DNA of 37,240 bases from Lachnospiraceae bacterium (GTDB lineage Bacteria > Bacillota > Clostridia > Lachnospirales > Lachnospiraceae): NCBI GenBank assembly GCA_017962105.1, contig JAGCVY010000025.1, positions 1 through 37,240 of the forward strand, written 5' to 3'. The translations under genes and the position numbers were made by a program. The notes under the pieces were generated by a model. It saw only the letters and a program-made list of their open reading frames with translations. It had not been told where the DNA came from and ran no database searches. This document shows positions 6,476-14,116 of this stretch, in pieces (the stretch's first letter is position 1; the number at the start of each line of letters is the position of its first letter).

Positions 6476-8595
6476 TGATACGATTTGAGTGCCTAAAACT
6501 CTTTTATAACAAAAGAACAGTTGCATTTCTTCTCTTGCTTGTGACTCTGAACTGCGCTTATTTTTGGTATCACGGAGAAAAAGGTGATATCCCTGCCCAT
6601 GCATATCGGGAGTTAACATCGGACTTACAAGGCCAGAGCGCCGATGAGGCCGTAGCGACGCTGGCGCAGAAAAAAAGCGCCGTAAAGACCTCGCTGTATG
6701 AACCCGGAGAAAACGGCGCAGCACAGTATCGAAACCCGGAGTATTGTGATAACCTTTGGCAGGAAAAAACGTTGTTTACGGTTGTTTCCCGCGAATACGA
6801 GGATGTTGCGGAGTACCCATCGTATCTGGCCAAGATAATTCAGACAGAGAAGAATTACCTACAGATGACGGCGATTCTCGGAACCGATGAGAAGTTGCTT
6901 GCAGATATTGAAAAGACCGGTCGGGATTATGAACGAATTACAGGCTTGGAGATATCGTTTACCAGAACCCGTGGCATTGCGGAAGCAGCCTCTCTTCCCA
7001 GTACCATTTTTCTGGAAATGCTGGTGGCGGTTCTGTTTGCGTCTCTTTTGTTTGCGAAGGAGAAAGAGCAAGGCCTTCTGCGGCTGTATTCCTCTATGTA
7101 TCACGGACGTGGAAGAATGTTTGGTGCACGTGCCGTAGCTATATCCCTCGGTGTAATTGTAAGTAATTTTCTCTTTTCCCTATCATCTCTGTTCACCGGG
7201 TGTTTTCTCTACGGAAAACCCGAAAAAGGATTTTTATCGCAACCTCTCCAGGCACTTGCCGGCTATAAAGCATCGGCTTGGCCGATATCCATCGGGGAGT
7301 TCTTGCTTCTCTCCTTTTTGTGGACCTGCTTTGTGACGATTCTGGTTGCGCTTTTAGCAGCAGTGCTCAGCAGTTTCCTCTCGTCGACAATGAAGGTATA
7401 TGTTGTTTTGTTTGCATTTATCGGTATTGAAGGTATCCTGTATCTGTCTATCGAGAAGAGAGAGTACATGGCGATACTTCGCAGAATTAATCTCGTTTCT
7501 TTTGCAGATGCCGGATACAGTATCGGTGAGTACCATAATGAAGTGATCCTTGGGAAAGCTTTTTCTTATTGGACGGTTGCACTTGCATTGGTTTTGTGCT
7601 CAGCTGTCCTGTTGTTTGTGGTCGGATGGATCCTGTCTGACCGCGGATTTGGATTGTCCACGGAAAAACGGAGCAGATTTCGCAGAAAGCACAATACGGA
7701 TGACGAGAGAATAGCGGGAAGTCATTTTTCAGTGTTCCTGCACGAAATGACAAAATTCTTCCGCTTTGAGAAAGTAGGGGTCATTCTATTGCTCGCCCTA
7801 TGCTATGTGTTGTTCTTTACCAAGCCGTATCACAATTACTTTGAGACGACAGAGCAGGTGTTTTATCAGACATACATAGCCCGTCTTTCGGAGGTTGAGC
7901 CTTCTGAGTATAAGACCACGGTAGAGGATTTCCGAACAGAACTGGAGGAAGAGAAACGGAAGACCAGCGATACCCGGAGTATTGAACCCAAAGAGCGGGC
8001 ATTTCACGAAATAGAAGAGTATGTCGGATACCTGCTGACAAAGCCCGGTGCGAGAGCCGTCGACAGCCGCGGGTTTGAATTGCTGTACCGAAATCATAAG
8101 AAAAATGTAATTCTCGGTGTTGCGGCACTGCTTGCAGCAATTCTGTGCGGTACGGCAATGTTTTCCGTGGAGTATCGCACCGGCGTGTCGGATTTTATTC
8201 GTATCTCACCGGAGAGAAAGAAAGTACTCTGCACGAAACTGTTGATCTTATTGGCAACGATTCTCGTCTTCTATGGTTTTGTTTACGGGAGATATCTTTT
8301 CCAGGTCTTTCGGGGTTACGGGACAAGCGGAATCGGACTGCAGGCGAACAGTATTCGGGATTTGGCGGATGTTCCTGCAAAAATCAGCATTGGAACCTAT
8401 CTGACGCTGTTGTACATAAAACGCTTTTTCGGCTTGATTCTTGCAACGCTGATTACCGTGTTATTGGTGCGTAAATTGAAGAGCTTCCTGCTTACAGCGG
8501 TGGCTGCGTTGGCGATACTCATCGTACCGTTGCTTCTTTGCTTGGCGGATCTGAGCGCTGTGAGGTGGATTTCATTGAACTGGTTCTTTGTCTGA
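6475..8595 (+). CDS. large ABC-2 type exporter permease
   Basis: The 706-residue protein is very hydrophobic. The first half has a helix at 13-31, an external domain of about 140 residues, then five or so helices between about 180 and 385 (for example FLEMLVAVLFASLLFA). The second half repeats the plan: a helix near 433-450, an external domain, then helices near 541-560, 582-605 and 650-700. This looks like two fused ABC-2 half-permeases, one chain supplying the whole transmembrane unit. It begins in a TAATG overlap with the ATPase gene. The large external loops suggest handling of a peptide or surface polymer, which is an inference. Confidence 0.85.
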   Translation: MIRFECLKLFYNKRTVAFLLLLVTLNCAYFWYHGEKGDIPAHAYRELTSDLQGQSADEAVATLAQKKSAVKTSLYEPGENGAAQYRNPEYCDNLWQEKTLFTVVSREYEDVAEYPSYLAKIIQTEKNYLQMTAILGTDEKLLADIEKTGRDYERITGLEISFTRTRGIAEAASLPSTIFLEMLVAVLFASLLFAKEKEQGLLRLYSSMYHGRGRMFGARAVAISLGVIVSNFLFSLSSLFTGCFLYGKPEKGFLSQPLQALAGYKASAWPISIGEFLLLSFLWTCFVTILVALLAAVLSSFLSSTMKVYVVLFAFIGIEGILYLSIEKREYMAILRRINLVSFADAGYSIGEYHNEVILGKAFSYWTVALALVLCSAVLLFVVGWILSDRGFGLSTEKRSRFRRKHNTDDERIAGSHFSVFLHEMTKFFRFEKVGVILLLALCYVLFFTKPYHNYFETTEQVFYQTYIARLSEVEPSEYKTTVEDFRTELEEEKRKTSDTRSIEPKERAFHEIEEYVGYLLTKPGARAVDSRGFELLYRNHKKNVILGVAALLAAILCGTAMFSVEYRTGVSDFIRISPERKKVLCTKLLILLATILVFYGFVYGRYLFQVFRGYGTSGIGLQANSIRDLADVPAKISIGTYLTLLYIKRFFGLILATLITVLLVRKLKSFLLTAVAALAILIVPLLLCLADLSAVRWISLNWFFV

Positions 8596-8691
8596 AGAAC
8601 GATGGGGTGTATTGTGTTATGGAAAATGTGTTGGGATATAGCTGAAGAATAGTGTGTTTTCAAAGGCAAAGAAAGGATGGGGATTTATAAT

Positions 8692-9165
8692 ATGGCTAAA
8701 AATGTAATTTGTGAGCAAGACCATTGCGATGGAGGTCGAGAAGTGTATTTGCAGATGATACAAGCGGCTATTGACCGGATGGCAACTTCTTCTGCTATTT
8801 TTAAAGGATTTGCTGCCACGATTGTAGCAGGAGTATCAGCGATTTCGTTTGGAGACATTAATTCGATTGTGTTAATCCTGTCATTTTTGCCGTTAGTCTC
8901 ATTTCTTGCTCTTGATGCACTTTATTTGCAAATTGAAAGGCGGTATCGATTCCTGTACGAAATGGTAAGGAAAAGAAACAAGGAAATTGATTTTGATTTG
9001 AGACCACCAAAAGTCAAAGACATTCCGAAAACAATGGAGGATGGAAGGCCAACTAAAGTCCGTTACATTAATTGTTTTGCGTCGGAAAGCATATGGATAT
9101 TTTATGTTCCGGCTATTGCTGTGTGCGTAACGGTTACAATTTTGAAGATTGGAGGAATAACATAA
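8692..9165 (+). CDS. three-helix membrane protein paired with TIR protein
   Basis: The 157-residue product starts with a soluble helix (YLQMIQAAIDRMATSSAIFK, residues 19-38), then two close membrane helices (about 38-54 and 57-77), the signature LDALYLQIERRYRFLYE (74-90), a basic-acidic linker (91-128) and a third helix at about 134-153. The pattern 'YLxMIQAAIDRMxxxSxxxKG...LDxxYLxxERxxRxLY' is a recurrent family of small membrane proteins in Firmicutes that I know next to TIR-like genes or alone; it is comparable in plan to SLATT-type effectors. ATG 8692 is favoured over 8677, whose ribosome site would be too close. Its stop overlaps the TIR gene start (TAATG), so both proteins should be made together. 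Role as a membrane-damaging effector or membrane partner is an inference. Confidence 0.8.
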   Translation: MAKNVICEQDHCDGGREVYLQMIQAAIDRMATSSAIFKGFAATIVAGVSAISFGDINSIVLILSFLPLVSFLALDALYLQIERRYRFLYEMVRKRNKEIDFDLRPPKVKDIPKTMEDGRPTKVRYINCFASESIWIFYVPAIAVCVTVTILKIGGIT

Positions 9166-9641
9166 TGAGGCAAGTTTTTTACAGTTTTCATTACGGAAAT
9201 GACGTCATGAGGGTTCAACAAATTAGAAATATCGGTCAGATTGAAGATAATAAACCGGTTTCAGCAAATCAATGGGAATCTTTACGTCGAACCGGTGATG
9301 ATGCTATCAAAAATTGGATAGATGAAAACATGAAGTATCGTTCCTGCGTTGTTGTGCTTATTGGAGAGGAAACAGCTACACGGAAATGGGTTAAATATGA
9401 AATTCAACACGCATGGGAAACGGGGAAGGCACTTATGGGGATTTATATCCATAATTTGAAAGATCCAAGGAAGGGAATCTGCGCAAAAGGACGGAATCCG
9501 TTCAATGGTTTTAAAGTCGGAAATACAAATATGGCAGATTTGGTTCCATGCTATGAGCCTGATCCCCGGGATGCTTATTATGACATAAGAAGCAACCTCG
9601 AAACATGGATAGAAGAGGCTATTAAAAACAAAAGGAATTAG
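9165..9641 (+). CDS. ThsB-like TIR domain protein
   Basis: The 158-residue protein is one TIR-fold domain of the MTH538/DUF1863 (ThsB) type. It opens with strand VFYSFHYGNDVMR (4-16), followed by the family phrase RNIGQI and PVSANQWE (21-38), a predicted helix AIKNWIDENM (48-57), strand SCVVVLIGEET (60-70) and RKWVKYEIQHAW (73-84), in which Glu79 occupies the place of the catalytic NAD-cleaving Glu of TIR enzymes. GGAGG at 9151-9155 within the preceding gene drives ATG 9165. In Thoeris, ThsB senses phage and makes a cyclic ADP-ribose signal for ThsA. No ThsA (SIR2 or macro domain) gene is seen here; the membrane protein upstream takes the partner position. Confidence 0.85.
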   Translation: MRQVFYSFHYGNDVMRVQQIRNIGQIEDNKPVSANQWESLRRTGDDAIKNWIDENMKYRSCVVVLIGEETATRKWVKYEIQHAWETGKALMGIYIHNLKDPRKGICAKGRNPFNGFKVGNTNMADLVPCYEPDPRDAYYDIRSNLETWIEEAIKNKRN

Positions 9642-10003
9642 CCTCCAAAAGTCATTTTTCGCTTTGAAACGAAATGGCGCAAATCTAATCGGCTCAGGAC
9701 GAGGGGGTGACAGTAAGGTCTCTATGGCATTTAGGTCATGCTAGCGTTGTCAAAACCGAATTACACGCAGTAAGTCTACAATCGAAGCTCTGATATAATG
9801 AGGTTTGCAAGGGATTTTTCTTTTTTTTGTCGACAAATGCCGGGATTGTGACATCCATTTGGTCAACTTGCGGAAAGCCCTTACGCTATCGGCTCTGCCG
9901 GTAGCTGTGGAGATAGGAAGTCGACGGCAAAGGCGCCTTCCTTTTAACCTGCTTATTGGGTCTGAATACATTTTGGACCTTCTTTTGAATCCTATAGCAT
10001 AAA
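9642..10003. other. gene-free stretch after the TIR gene
   Basis: About 460 bases separate the TIR gene from the minus-strand gene at 10107. An extended -10 promoter-like sequence TGATATAAT (9791-9799) points rightwards, with no convincing -35. A TTG-started 65-codon ORF follows (9805-10002) but has no ribosome site and no recognisable product, so I do not call it. The stretch may be a decayed remnant of the neighbouring mobile element. Nothing else is evident. Confidence 0.5.
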
Positions 10004-10031
10004 AAGAAGGAGTTCTTTCAAACTCCTTCTT
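10004..10031 (-). terminator. terminator of the rep/RHH unit
   Basis: AAGAAGGAGTT (10004-10014) and AACTCCTTCTT (10021-10031) form a perfect 11-bp stem with a six-base loop. Read on the minus strand it is followed by TTTATGC, giving a U-rich tail. It lies about 75 bases downstream of the minus-strand gene at 10107-10526 and is oriented to end that unit. Confidence 0.75.
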
Positions 10032-10106
10032 AGTTACGGAATCAACACTGTCATCTCTCTCAAAAGATAAGTCTTTTGAATCCGTGGAACTGATGTGCAG
10101 TGATGA

Positions 10107-10526
10107 TCAATATCCACGGTATTGGAACTGATCATTTTCCTCTTCAATTCGTTTTACGGTCTCGATTATGTTGACAATGCCGTTTGTGCTTCGAACCTCA
10201 CGTATGCACTTGTCGTGAATTTGTACTAGAGATTCTTCGTCGAAGTCATACTCGGTAGCCAAGATTCTCTTTATTTCCGCATCGCTGACAGCTACGCGGA
10301 AGAACGCCTGACATAGGCGATATTGATACGTTTTGATCGCTTCTAATTCATCTCGTAGTTCTTCACTGAGATACTTAGATACATCCTTGCCGGAATCCCT
10401 GGCGAGCCAGTCCTTGATCGCCTGATTCACCAAAGCGCTGGGACTTTTGAATCCTTTGAGTTTATAAATAGCGTGAATCCGTTTATATGATTCGCCGTCG
10501 ATAAAGAAAGTTCGCTTTTCAATCAT
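10107..10526 (-). CDS. ribbon-helix-helix-like accessory protein of mobile element
   Basis: The 139-residue product starts KRTFFIDGESYKRIHAIYKLKGFKSPSALVNQAIKDWLAR, a beta strand followed by two helices with a Ser-Pro-Ser turn, the plan of ribbon-helix-helix DNA-binding proteins of the CopG/MobC type. The rest is predicted helical. AAAGGAG lies ten bases in front of its ATG. It follows the replication-like gene on the same strand with a 30-base gap, and the pair is closed by the terminator at 10004-10031. A role in element copy control, partition or relaxosome function is an inference from the neighbour and the fold; no cognate relaxase is in the window. Confidence 0.7.
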   Translation of the reverse strand: MIEKRTFFIDGESYKRIHAIYKLKGFKSPSALVNQAIKDWLARDSGKDVSKYLSEELRDELEAIKTYQYRLCQAFFRVAVSDAEIKRILATEYDFDEESLVQIHDKCIREVRSTNGIVNIIETVKRIEEENDQFQYRGY

Positions 10527-10556
10527 GGTTACAGACTCCTTTCGTAATTTGAATGG

Positions 10557-11459
10557 TTATATTGCGTAGGGGCTTCCCCGGAGACTCATCAGGTAGTCAT
10601 CATGCAGATCAGCCTGGCTTTTGATTGTTCCGCATAGACTTTCGCTGTAGAGCATGGCAATCAGATATTGCTGCATGTTTTTTATGCCTAAGCTCCGGTC
10701 AACGACGCGGTTAAGCACAGACGCTACATGAGAGTGTCTGAGTTTGAGAAACTGTGCCTTCACAATCTGCCAAGGGTATACGGTGTCCCTGATCTTTATG
10801 TTCCCACGAGGGAAGCAGACGTAATCGCAGATCAGGGCATAGATCTCGTTCACCATGGCTATTTCGTCCGAATCTTCGCTTCGTTTTGCAGCATCCAGTA
10901 ACCAATCGAGACGGATGTTTTCGGCGATAAGTTTTCGATACGCAGTTTGTTCTTCTTCCTCGGTGATCGTTCTGTCTTTCGTTCCGTTCTCTGCCGGTAA
11001 GGAAAGAAGGACAGATGGATTGTTGTGCTGTTTTATGTCTGTTTTTCTGTTGGTTTTATATTGTGGCTGCTTATCCGTCGCGGATAAACGGGGGTGGATG
11101 GAAGGCGACGGATTATCGGTAACCGTTTGCCCGTCACCGATAATCGTACAGGGTTTGGTGTCAGAAGTCTCCGACGGAATACACAGTTCCAGGGTTGTTT
11201 CGAACAAGCCTTTTTCGTTCCGGCCTTTTGTGATCCGAATATACCCGCTTTCTTCCAGGCGCCGAAGAGAGCAGGAGATAGCAGACTTTCCGTCCGGAAG
11301 GATGGAACAGAGTCCGTTGACGCTGAATGTCCAGTCGTTAGGTAGATTAATTATTGTTATCAGCATGCCTCGATCGAAGGCGCAAAGCTTGGAATCGTGC
11401 AATACTACTTGGTAGACGAAGGCAAAATCCTTCTGTGTAAGGTTTGTTTTTGTCGGCAT
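10557..11459 (-). CDS. DUF6017-type replication/HTH protein of a mobile element
   Basis: The 300-residue protein has an N-terminal winged helix (residues about 10-85: DWTFSVNGLCSILPDGKSAI then SLRRLEESGYIRI), a low-complexity linker rich in Asn, Thr, Lys and Gln (about 95-175), and a C-terminal domain with DWLLDAAKRSE, IKIRDTVYPWQIVKAQFLKL, HVASVLNRVVDR and NMQQYLIAMLYSE, the pattern of DUF6017. Such proteins are replication initiators/organisers of integrative elements and phages in Firmicutes. The start at 11459 is chosen because CAGGGAGAA lies in front; the longer reading to 11639 runs into the tRNA and has no ribosome site. The gene reads away from tRNA-Ala, so it sits just inside the likely integration boundary. 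Confidence 0.75.
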   Translation of the reverse strand: MPTKTNLTQKDFAFVYQVVLHDSKLCAFDRGMLITIINLPNDWTFSVNGLCSILPDGKSAISCSLRRLEESGYIRITKGRNEKGLFETTLELCIPSETSDTKPCTIIGDGQTVTDNPSPSIHPRLSATDKQPQYKTNRKTDIKQHNNPSVLLSLPAENGTKDRTITEEEEQTAYRKLIAENIRLDWLLDAAKRSEDSDEIAMVNEIYALICDYVCFPRGNIKIRDTVYPWQIVKAQFLKLRHSHVASVLNRVVDRSLGIKNMQQYLIAMLYSESLCGTIKSQADLHDDYLMSLRGSPYAI

Positions 11460-11631
11460 AGCAGTTCTCCCTGTAAATATGTTCAGTGGTTCGTGACCTT
11501 GAGATACGAGGAACCATTTTTGTATTTCCGTCGAAAATCGTGACAAACTTCGTGACAAAACAAAAACAGAGGCGAATTCGTAATGATTCACCTCTGCGGA
11601 AAACCCATATTCTACTAGGCGTTGTGCTTGA

Positions 11632-11704
11632 TGGAGCATAGGGGGATCGAACCCCTGACCTCTAGATTGCGAACCTAGCGCTCTCCCAGCTGAGCTAATA
11701 CCCC
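11632..11704 (-). tRNA. tRNA-Ala (anticodon CGC)
   Basis: The reverse strand folds into a complete 73-base cloverleaf. The acceptor stem is GGGGTAT with ATGCTCC, including the G3-U70 pair that identifies alanine tRNAs; the D stem is GCTC/GAGC, the anticodon stem CTAGG/TCTAG around loop TTCGCAA (anticodon CGC, reading GCG), and the T arm is AGGGGTTCGATCCCCCT. The discriminator base is A and CCA is not encoded. A strong promoter lies directly upstream. The 3' end faces the DUF6017 gene, the usual geometry of a tRNA integration site. Confidence 0.97.
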
Positions 11705-11716
11705 GGAACGAGATTT

Positions 11717-11745
11717 ATTCTATGTCAAACCCCGGAAAATGTCAA
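11717..11745 (-). promoter_or_regulatory. promoter of tRNA-Ala
   Basis: Read on the minus strand, TTGACA (-35, 11745-11740) and TAGAAT (-10, 11722-11717) are separated by exactly 17 bases, about 13 bases before the tRNA 5' end. One copy of the ATTTTCCG word (11733-11740) lies in the spacer and its A shares the -35 box. Confidence 0.85.
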
Positions 11746-11823
11746 CGATTATTTTCCGATGCGGCAGCGCCGCCACACGCGGTGATTGCCTTGCATTTCA
11801 GAGCCCTTTCGACGGCTCAGGCA

Positions 11824-11852
11824 TTGCTTTTCGGGGCGTCGGAAGGTATACT
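11824..11852 (+). promoter_or_regulatory. promoter of ptsP
   Basis: TTGCTT (11824-11829) and TATACT (11847-11852) with a 17-base spacer, about 57 bases upstream of the ptsP start at 11909. Confidence 0.75.
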
Positions 11853-11908
11853 GTAGACAGGTCCCGTGCGGGAGGGGTGCCCGTGCGGACAGGAGAAAGG
11901 CGGGGCGT

Positions 11909-13519
11909 ATGATTACTATTTCGGGACAGGCGGTTCACAGGCAGCTGGCGATCGGGCGGCTTCAGTATCTGTCCAAGACGCATCCGGAGCTGTTGCGGAT
12001 GCCGGCGGGGGATACAGAGGCGGAACTTGCGGCGTTTCGCAAGGCGAAGGCGGAGGTCGTCGGAAGGCTTCGGGAACTGTATCGGGAATCCGTGCCGAAG
12101 GTCGGAGAACTGCTGGCACACACCTTTGAAATCCACGCGATGATGGTGGAGGATGAGGCGTACAGCGGCATGGTTGAGACCATGATCAACTCCGAGAAGG
12201 TGACGGCGGCGTATGCGGTTGCGGCCACGGGGCGGCATTATGCGCAGATGCTGGCGCAGATGGAAGACCCTTATTTTCGGTCACGCAGCGAGGATATACG
12301 GGAGATAACGGAGCGTCTTACGGACGTTCTTTTGGGCAATCACCACGAGGTGACGCTGACGGAGCCGGTCATCCTGATGGCGGAGGATCTGGCGCCCGGG
12401 GAGACGATGCAGCTGGATCACTCGAGGATCCTGGGCATCGTGACGCACTACGGTTCGGAGAGTTCCCACGCGGCAATTTTGGCGCGGACCATGAACCTGC
12501 CGGCCATCACCGGCATCGCGATCCGCGACGAGTGGGATGGCCATGAGGCGGTCGTCGACGGCGAGAACGGCCTGCTGATCGTCGATCCGGATGCGGAGAC
12601 GAAGGAGGTCTATGAGCGGAAAATCCTCCGGAAACGGCAGGAGGAGGACGAGCTGGCAGCTCTTCTTCCGCTTCCCAGCGAGACCCGCTCCCATGTGAAG
12701 ATCCCGCTTCTGGCAAATGTCGGGAGCGTGGCCGATGCGGCTGCTGCCGCCGAGATGGGCGCCGAGGGGATCGGGCTTCTCCGGACGGAGTTTCTGTGCC
12801 TCGCGGGGGAGGATTACCCCTCGGAGGAACAGCAGTTTGAAACCTACAAGAGCGTGATCGCCGCGGTACAGGGAAAACCGGTGACGATCCGGACCTTTGA
12901 CCTCGGGGCGGACAAGAGGGCTTCGTATATGCAGCTTCCGGAGGAGGACAATCCGGACCTCGGATTCCGGGCCATCCGGATCAGCCTTGCCGAGGAGGAG
13001 CCGTTCCGGGCGCAGCTTCGGGCGATCCTGCGGGCGGGAGCCTACGGCAACGTGAGCGTGCTCTATCCCATGGTGTCCGCGGAGTGGGAGATGCGGCGGA
13101 TCAGCGACATTTTCCGCGAGGAGAAAGAGAAACTGCAGGAAGCCGGGATCCCGGTGGGTGATGTTTCGCAGGGGATTATGATAGAGACGCCCGCGGCGGC
13201 CATCCTGAGCGACCGGTTTGCGGGGTACGTCTCGTTCTTCAGCATCGGAACCAACGACCTGACCCAGTATCTGCTGGCGGCGGACCGGAGAAACCTCACG
13301 GTGGCGCCATATTATGACCCGCATCACGAGGCGGTGACGCGCATGATCGCGCATGTGGTGGAGGAAGCGCATAAAAATGGCGTGACGGTGAGCGTCTGCG
13401 GCGAGCTTGCAGCCGATGTCACGGCCACGGCGGAACTTGTGCGGATCGGCGTGGATGCGCTGTCTGTAGCGCCTAACAGCCTGCTTTCGGTGAAGCGGGC
13501 CGTGAGGGAGTGCGATTAG
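11909..13519 (+). CDS. ptsP: PTS enzyme I (phosphoenolpyruvate-protein phosphotransferase)
   Basis: The 536-residue protein is enzyme I, which takes phosphate from phosphoenolpyruvate and passes it to HPr to drive sugar uptake by the PTS. The N-terminal HPr-binding part is followed by the active-site phrase YGSESSHAAILAR with phosphohistidine His187, then PEP-domain motifs FDLGADKR, GIMIETPAAA, FFSIGTNDLTQY and VSVCGELA with active Cys497. Length is near the usual 540-575. ATG 11909 is chosen because AGGAGAAAGG precedes it and the homology starts there; the longer frame from 11786 begins in upstream promoter DNA. No ptsH lies beside it, unlike in many Firmicutes. One of the ATTTTCCG words lies inside (13109). 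Confidence 0.93.
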   Translation: MITISGQAVHRQLAIGRLQYLSKTHPELLRMPAGDTEAELAAFRKAKAEVVGRLRELYRESVPKVGELLAHTFEIHAMMVEDEAYSGMVETMINSEKVTAAYAVAATGRHYAQMLAQMEDPYFRSRSEDIREITERLTDVLLGNHHEVTLTEPVILMAEDLAPGETMQLDHSRILGIVTHYGSESSHAAILARTMNLPAITGIAIRDEWDGHEAVVDGENGLLIVDPDAETKEVYERKILRKRQEEDELAALLPLPSETRSHVKIPLLANVGSVADAAAAAEMGAEGIGLLRTEFLCLAGEDYPSEEQQFETYKSVIAAVQGKPVTIRTFDLGADKRASYMQLPEEDNPDLGFRAIRISLAEEEPFRAQLRAILRAGAYGNVSVLYPMVSAEWEMRRISDIFREEKEKLQEAGIPVGDVSQGIMIETPAAAILSDRFAGYVSFFSIGTNDLTQYLLAADRRNLTVAPYYDPHHEAVTRMIAHVVEEAHKNGVTVSVCGELAADVTATAELVRIGVDALSVAPNSLLSVKRAVRECD

Positions 13520-13593
13520 GCGGGATTTTGTATAAATGCGTATAAATCGTGAAAAAATCGTGAAAAATTTATTAAAAAATGAATATAGAATTA

Positions 13594-13622
13594 TTGACGA
13601 ATGGCGAGCTTTATGGTAATTT
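13594..13622 (+). promoter_or_regulatory. promoter of cspA
   Basis: TTGACG (13594-13599), 17-base spacer, TAATTT (13617-13622). It leaves a 5' leader of about 140 bases before the cold-shock gene, a length typical of csp leaders, with imperfect T-rich repeats; that the leader is temperature-responsive is an inference. Confidence 0.65.
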
Positions 13623-13766
13623 AGTAAAAGCAGTCAGGAGATGCCAGGCAAACAGCCCAATTTTGGACTTCTTTGTTTTGAGCAGTTTGCTTTTGTTTCA
13701 AGGAATTGTTTCCGGAAGAACAAAACAACCGGATGATGCGTATACTTATTAAGGAGGTACTGGTTC

Positions 13767-13976
13767 ATGACTGGTACAGTGAAGTGGTTCAATGCTCAGA
13801 AGGGTTATGGTTTCATCAGCAATGCTGAGGGCGGCGAGGACGTATTCGTACATTTCTCCGCTATTCAGACCGATGGATACAAGACTCTTGATGAGGGACA
13901 GCAGGTTTCGTTCGAGACGGAGCAGGATCCTAAGGATGCAAGAAAGCTTCGCGCGATCAACGTTAAGCCCCTGTAA
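13767..13976 (+). CDS. cspA: cold-shock protein
   Basis: The 69-residue protein is a complete CspA-type cold-shock domain: RNP1 KGYGFI (residues 13-18), RNP2 VFVHF (27-31), TGTVKWFN at the start and the closing phrase [11 protein letters not shown]. It binds single-stranded RNA and DNA and acts as an RNA chaperone. AAGGAGG at 13751-13757 serves ATG 13767. It is a single-gene unit with its own promoter and terminator. Confidence 0.97.
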   Translation: MTGTVKWFNAQKGYGFISNAEGGEDVFVHFSAIQTDGYKTLDEGQQVSFETEQDPKDARKLRAINVKPL

Positions 13977-13998
13977 TTGAACAACCGAAGACGATTGT

Positions 13999-14034
13999 AA
14001 GAGCCTCGCCTTATGGCGGGGCTCTTGTCGTTTG
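13999..14034 (+). terminator. terminator of cspA
   Basis: GAGCCTCGCC (14001-14010) and GGCGGGGCTC (14015-14024) form a 10-bp stem with one G-U pair and loop TTAT, extended by two A-T pairs, followed by TTGTCGTTTG. Confidence 0.8.
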
Positions 14035-14042
14035 TGAAGTTC

Positions 14043-14071
14043 TTGAAAAGCGCGCTCTGCTATGCTATACT
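14043..14071 (+). promoter_or_regulatory. promoter of mreB
   Basis: TTGAAA (14043-14048), 17-base spacer, TATACT (14066-14071), near-consensus. The expected transcript start around 14078 excludes the ATG at 14075 and supports the start at 14117. Confidence 0.85.
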
Positions 14072-14116
14072 TACATGGCACGGGAACACACTCGTGCTAC
14101 GGAAGGAATACAACCT

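Noticed and set aside
9805..10002. 65-codon ORF in the gap after the TIR gene
   Set aside because: TTG start, no ribosome site, no recognisable domain.
11460..11639. N-terminal extension of the DUF6017 protein
   Set aside because: It runs into tRNA-Ala and has no ribosome site; the ATG at 11459 has CAGGGAGAA in front.
12281..13372. 363-codon open frame on the minus strand across ptsP
   Set aside because: Antisense shadow of ptsP with His/Arg/Leu-rich translation and no ribosome site.
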